A stretch of 5,740 nucleotides of DNA, taken from the NCBI GenBank assembly GCA_030043255.1, contig JASHYB010000198.1, positions 1 through 5,740 of the forward strand, read 5' to 3'. The notes beneath the pieces are model-generated. The model ran no database searches and was not told the origin of the DNA. It saw only the letters and a program-made list of their open reading frames with translations. The position numbers and the translations under genes are program-made. This document shows, in pieces, positions 5,462 to 5,740 of this stretch (the first letter of the stretch is position 1; every line of letters starts with the position of its first letter). The stretch is from Thermoplasmata archaeon. Its GTDB lineage: Archaea > Thermoplasmatota > Thermoplasmata > Lutacidiplasmatales > UBA184.

Positions 5462-5740
5462 ATGAGTTTCGACTCGCTCCTAGAGCAAACCCGAGTGGCC
5501 CTGAAGGAGGTCCTGCCGGAGACCGTCGAGGTCACCGACATCGAGCTGGAAGGCCCGCACGTCGTCCTGTACACCAAGCAGCTCGACACCTTCCTGTCCG
5601 GCGGCGACTACCTCCGCCAGGTCGCCCAGCGGCTGCACCGGCGGGTGCTCGTCCGCTCCGACCCGGCGACCCTGATCGACCCGAAGGAGGCCGAGAAGGT
5701 GATCCGGGAGGTCATCCCGCCGGAGGCGGAGCTGACCCAG
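5462..5740 (+). CDS. aCPSF1/FttA-type beta-CASP ribonuclease, N-terminal KH part, cut by window end
   Basis: The frame runs 93 codons from ATG at 5462 to the window end without a stop. The translation (MSFDSLLEQTR, then LPETVEVTDIELEGP, VVLYTKQ, VLVRSDPATL, EAEKVIREVIPPEAEL) matches the N-terminal KH domain of archaeal aCPSF1, also called FttA. The full protein is about 640 aa, with a metallo-beta-lactamase/beta-CASP nuclease core beyond the window. It cleaves nascent RNA at U-rich sites and drives transcription termination in archaea. The start is fixed: an in-frame TAG at 5459-5461 directly abuts the ATG. No TATA box or Shine-Dalgarno site lies in the 57-base gap, so it is probably co-transcribed with psmB. 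The catalytic domain cannot be seen, so identity rests on the KH part and on the psmB neighbourhood, which is common in archaea. Confidence 0.9.
   Translation, partial: MSFDSLLEQTRVALKEVLPETVEVTDIELEGPHVVLYTKQLDTFLSGGDYLRQVAQRLHRRVLVRSDPATLIDPKEAEKVIREVIPPEAELTQ

Noticed and set aside
1..5740. Search for CRISPR repeats, tRNA or rRNA genes, insertion-sequence ends and attachment sites
   Set aside because: No spaced repeats, tRNA-like cloverleaf stretches, transposase motifs or terminal inverted repeats were seen by eye; almost all sequence is taken up by ordinary genes.

Overview
The window comes from a GC-rich archaeon. The evidence is an archaeal 20S proteasome beta subunit very close to the Thermoplasma type, the start of an archaeal aCPSF1/FttA-type termination nuclease directly after it, TATA-type promoters, and a succinate dehydrogenase of the non-classical archaeal kind. 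The combination points to a high-GC lineage of Thermoplasmatota. Phylum is a reasonable inference; anything finer is a guess.

Layout, left to right. Positions 1-381 hold the last 126 codons of GMP synthase (plus strand, 5' end outside the window). Two small plus-strand genes follow: a ribbon-helix-helix protein of 73 aa (460-681) and a CXXC putative zinc protein of 94 aa (724-1008). Convergent to them, on the minus strand, lies a compact three-gene succinate dehydrogenase operon read from 4552 down to 1024: sdhA (flavoprotein), sdhB (iron-sulfur protein) and a two-CCG-domain HdrB-like subunit (SdhE type; called SdhC in some archaea). Its gene joints overlap (TGATG and GTGA). A 177-base divergent intergenic region holds the sdhA and psmB promoters. 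psmB (4730-5404) follows on the plus strand, then the first 93 codons of the aCPSF1 gene (5462 to the window end).

How the genes work together. SdhA, SdhB and the CCG subunit should form one complex oxidising succinate to fumarate and passing electrons to the quinone pool. No transmembrane anchor genes are present; the CCG protein takes their place. psmB and the aCPSF1 gene pair protein degradation with RNA 3'-end formation, a linkage seen in many archaeal genomes. First-in-operon genes appear leaderless or nearly so (sdhA, the ribbon-helix-helix gene), while sdhB, the CCG subunit and psmB have Shine-Dalgarno-like sites, giving a mixed initiation strategy.

Most of the window is core housekeeping. 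I found no mobile element, CRISPR array, tRNA, rRNA or obvious novel system. The least understood parts are the two small genes at 460-1008. The very long open frames antisense to sdhA and sdhE are high-GC coding shadows.
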